Assembly (NCBI GenBank): GCA_016649455.1 | Contig: JAENXO010000137.1 | Span: 1 to 7,012, forward strand | Length of the DNA: 7,012 bases | Direction: 5' to 3' | DNA from: Gemmatimonadota bacterium | GTDB taxonomy: Bacteria > Gemmatimonadota > Gemmatimonadetes > Palauibacterales > Palauibacteraceae | Shown: one piece after another, positions 4,926 through 7,012 of the stretch | Position numbering within the stretch: position 1 is the stretch's first letter | Layout: the number at the start of each line of letters is the position of its first letter | Notes under the pieces: generated by a model | Told to the model about the DNA's origin: nothing | What the model saw: only the letters and a program-made list of their open reading frames with translations | Database searches by the model: none | Made by a program: the position numbers and the translations under genes

Positions 4926-7012
4926 CTAGTTCTGACCCGCGAAATTCACGATTGTAAACTTCCCGACGCGTTCATCACCTTCCGGTGTGACCACGTGGAA
5001 AAAGTAGACGCCACTGGCTACGAACTGGTTGTTCCGGTTCCGGAGGTTCCACACCTCTCGACCTCCACCGGAGAGATCCTCATGCTCGAGCTGTTCCACG
5101 AGCACACCCGTCAGCGTATAGATCCGAATCGTCGCACGCACTGGCAGGTTCACGAAGTTGAGCTGCTTGCTCGTCGGGGAACGGTCGTACTGGCTCGTAG
5201 CCAGGTACGGATCCGGGACCGTGTGAACGAGGTCCAGATTCCATGACGAGGAGATCGTGGTTCCCTCGACGGACTCCCAGGTCAGCGCAGCATTCGGGAT
5301 AAGCCCCGGGCGAAGACCGGTCGAGCCGTCGTAAACCTCGTGGTATACGTAGCCGCTTGGGTCTACGGCACCATCTCCCACGTCCGTCGAGACAGTACCG
5401 CTATACGTCCGCAGCGTCCACACCGTGCCATCCGGCGGAAGCGAACTTGCCGCGAAGAAGTGACGCATAGCGTTGAGATACAGGGTGAATCCGTCCACGA
5501 CCGTGCCGGTCGTCGGATCACCCGCCGTATTCAGCGCGATGGAATGGATCGTCGGCGTCTGCTCCAGCAGCACCGGCGCAGGGCAGCCCGGCCCGACCGC
5601 TTCCTCGAATTCGGCCCACATATCGCCGATGCAGAAGAAGTCCCACCACGAGACGACCCCGTCACCATCACCGTCCTCGTTGAGGAATCCCCATGACGAC
5701 CCGACGTTGCCGCTGAACGGCACGTCAACATTATGTGTCACGTCGCGGATGCTGGCTGCTCCGCCGTTCCATGTCACCCGGAAATCGGCCGCCCGGCCAA
5801 ATCCACCCAGGTAGTAGCCGTAGTACTGGACCGTCCCCGAGTTGGGGAGACATACGGTGCAGCTGGTGCCCGTGGTGCCCGTCGGGTCCAGCGGCGTGTG
5901 GTGCACGGGCACCCACACCGAGTCGACTTCGGCCAGGTGGCCGACGCGAATGTACTGCGCCGGATCAGGGGTCGTCTCCTCCGTGCCGCTGAACCAGCGG
6001 GCGCCACCGTGAATCACGTTGGGGGTAACACTCCGTCGGTTCTGCTGTCCTTCCCAGTTGATGAAGTTGATCGATTCATCCTGAACCGCGAGACCGACAC
6101 TGACGCCCGTCTGGGTGAAGTCTTGCATTCCCAGCGAGAGCAGGGCCGCCTCGTCGTACGGAATCTCGGGGCCCGGCAACGTCGCCTCGGTATCGGTAAC
6201 GTAGAATCCTTCCCAGGCCGAGATATCGACCGCCACTTCGACCGGCTCGCCATCCACGGTCATATATACCCGGCCGCATTGGCTCTGGAATCTGAAGCCG
6301 TCTACGCAGGCTTCCTGCAGGATCGGATCCGGCCTGAAGCTGTCGATGACCGCCGAGACCCGGAACTCTCCCTGGAGCCGCGGCAACGACGGCGCCGCGT
6401 CGAAACTGAGCGCATTCGTAGGCGGCATCGGACCGGAGAATATCCCGGTCTCCGGGTCGATGGTCGGCAGCGGCGCATTCGGATCGAGGGCCGCACCGTC
6501 GTCTCCCGAGAGGAATCCCGTGATCGCGCCTGCCAGTTCGAGGTTCTGCTCGTCCTGACGGGGCGTTACGGGGAATCCGATTATCGTCGACTCCAGCGAG
6601 TACGGACCCGACGCCGCCGAGTTGATGTCGAACGCAGAAACCGCGTAGAAATAGGTGAAGTTGTTCACGACGTCCGAATCTACGTATCCCCACGGAATCC
6701 CGGTATCCTCCAACGGGACACCCGGCCAGTTGTCGATCCCGACTTGCTCGACCTGGTTGTCGAAGGCCCTTCCATCCTCGAGACGGAGCACGCCACCGCC
6801 GGGTACGAGCGAGGATCCGTTGTTGAACAGCAGGGACAAATTGATCGGGGTGACCTTCAGGAAGTCGTCCGGGCACACTTCCCCGGCCGCGAAACCGATT
6901 CGTGTGCCTTCGGGAGTGCTCTCCGACCACTCGGACAGATCGTCGGTCGTTCCGACCGTCTCGCACGTCACGTCCGTGAAACTCGAAGTCGGGTAGTCGT
7001 ACTGCGCGATAA
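4926..7012 (-). CDS. Large secreted protein with type IX-like C-terminal sorting domain, C-terminal part
   Basis: The frame is open to the window edge, so the start lies outside; 694 complete codons are visible. The apparent GTG start at 6971 is internal. A fibronectin III-like strand pattern is at 118-141 (NNFTYFYAVSAFD). A perfect 12-residue calcium loop of EF-hand/dockerin type, DGDGDGVVSWWD, is at 446-457. The last ~97 residues (598-694) form a sorting-type domain: VPDPY, LNFVNLPVRATIRIYTLTG, a W-N-L-R-N turn, VASGVYFFHV and GKFTIVN. This resembles the FlgD-like/type A C-terminal domains that direct proteins through type IX secretion, where the signal is cleaved and the protein attached to the surface. 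Eight cysteines form four close pairs (16/46, 235/245, 384/387, 460/476), probably disulfides. No catalytic domain was recognised in the visible part; an enzyme could lie in the missing N-terminus. It stands 73 bases upstream of the PorV-like gene, whose known relatives handle such cargo. The sorting domain is confident; the overall function is unknown. Confidence 0.88.
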   Translation of the reverse strand, partial: IAQYDYPTSSFTDVTCETVGTTDDLSEWSESTPEGTRIGFAAGEVCPDDFLKVTPINLSLLFNNGSSLVPGGGVLRLEDGRAFDNQVEQVGIDNWPGVPLEDTGIPWGYVDSDVVNNFTYFYAVSAFDINSAASGPYSLESTIIGFPVTPRQDEQNLELAGAITGFLSGDDGAALDPNAPLPTIDPETGIFSGPMPPTNALSFDAAPSLPRLQGEFRVSAVIDSFRPDPILQEACVDGFRFQSQCGRVYMTVDGEPVEVAVDISAWEGFYVTDTEATLPGPEIPYDEAALLSLGMQDFTQTGVSVGLAVQDESINFINWEGQQNRRSVTPNVIHGGARWFSGTEETTPDPAQYIRVGHLAEVDSVWVPVHHTPLDPTGTTGTSCTVCLPNSGTVQYYGYYLGGFGRAADFRVTWNGGAASIRDVTHNVDVPFSGNVGSSWGFLNEDGDGDGVVSWWDFFCIGDMWAEFEEAVGPGCPAPVLLEQTPTIHSIALNTAGDPTTGTVVDGFTLYLNAMRHFFAASSLPPDGTVWTLRTYSGTVSTDVGDGAVDPSGYVYHEVYDGSTGLRPGLIPNAALTWESVEGTTISSSWNLDLVHTVPDPYLATSQYDRSPTSKQLNFVNLPVRATIRIYTLTGVLVEQLEHEDLSGGGREVWNLRNRNNQFVASGVYFFHVVTPEGDERVGKFTIVNFAGQN
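5640..5675 (-). other. Calcium-binding loop (EF-hand/dockerin type) in the cargo protein
   Basis: Codons for D-G-D-G-D-G-V-V-S-W-W-D. Ligand positions 1, 3 and 5 are Asp, position 6 Gly, position 8 hydrophobic and position 12 Asp, as in dockerin loops (classical EF-hands have Glu at 12). Only one loop is seen; dockerins usually have two. It is flanked by Cys460 and Cys476, which may close the segment by a disulfide. Confidence 0.7.

Noticed and set aside
3755..4957. Plus-strand open frame of 400 codons
   Set aside because: It is antisense to the whole PorV-like gene, rich in Arg, Glu and Val without any family motif, and runs through the hairpin and ribosome binding site region. The minus-strand frame has a signal peptide, family motif and Shine-Dalgarno.
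5850..5861. C-T-V-C in the cargo as a heme c site
   Set aside because: A heme c site needs CxxCH; here leucine follows the second cysteine. A disulfide is more likely.
6076..6966. Minus-strand open frame of 296 codons in another frame of the cargo gene
   Set aside because: Very rich in Arg and Gly, no recognisable motif, and overlaps fully a frame with clear secreted-protein features.
6969..6971. GTG as the start of the cargo gene
   Set aside because: The frame stays open for 13 further codons to the window edge, and the protein begins mid-domain with no signal peptide.

Overview
The window is GC-rich bacterial DNA (by eye about 60% G+C). It reads as one strand-uniform block: five genes, all on the minus strand, with short spacers of 9 to 91 bases and no credible plus-strand gene. 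The mix of genes points to the Fibrobacteres-Chlorobi-Bacteroidetes superphylum, most likely Gemmatimonadota or a related uncultured lineage. It includes a PorV/PorQ-type outer-membrane protein, a protein with a GWxTD domain, a large secreted protein with a type IX-like C-terminal sorting domain, and a cell-surface lipoprotein built of Ig-like folds. The phylum is inferred from gene families and base composition; no marker gene is present.

In the direction of transcription (right to left): (1) 7012-4926 is the last 694 codons of a large secreted, multidomain protein. It ends in a T9SS-like sorting domain and carries a perfect EF-hand/dockerin-type calcium loop; its start lies outside the window. 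(2) 4852-3701 is a PorV/PorQ-family outer-membrane beta-barrel with a signal peptide and a strong Shine-Dalgarno. (3) 3691-2177, nine bases later, is an exported GWxTD-domain protein with two similar N-terminal beta modules. (4) 2104-431 is a lipoprotein with a clear lipobox, a Big2-like domain, an IPT/TIG domain and a C-terminal PPC domain. (5) 339-1 is the N-terminal 113 codons of FolK (HPPK of folate synthesis), cut by the window edge at its catalytic aspartate motif.

The first four genes fit one theme: export and display of surface proteins. In Bacteroidota PorV shuttles proteins with such C-terminal domains from the type IX translocon to the surface, so a cargo-like gene directly upstream of porV is a natural pair. 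The GWxTD protein and the lipoprotein are plausible envelope partners, but their roles are unknown. FolK is a housekeeping gene that happens to follow in the same direction.

Two of the four spacers (4853-4925 and 340-430) hold strong GC-rich hairpins without U-tracts, each ending less than 30 bases before the next gene's start. They could be partial terminators, RNA-processing or stability elements. I see no RNA gene, mobile element, CRISPR array or recognisable promoter. The most interesting part is the type IX-like export cluster itself; I do not see proof of a wholly new system.
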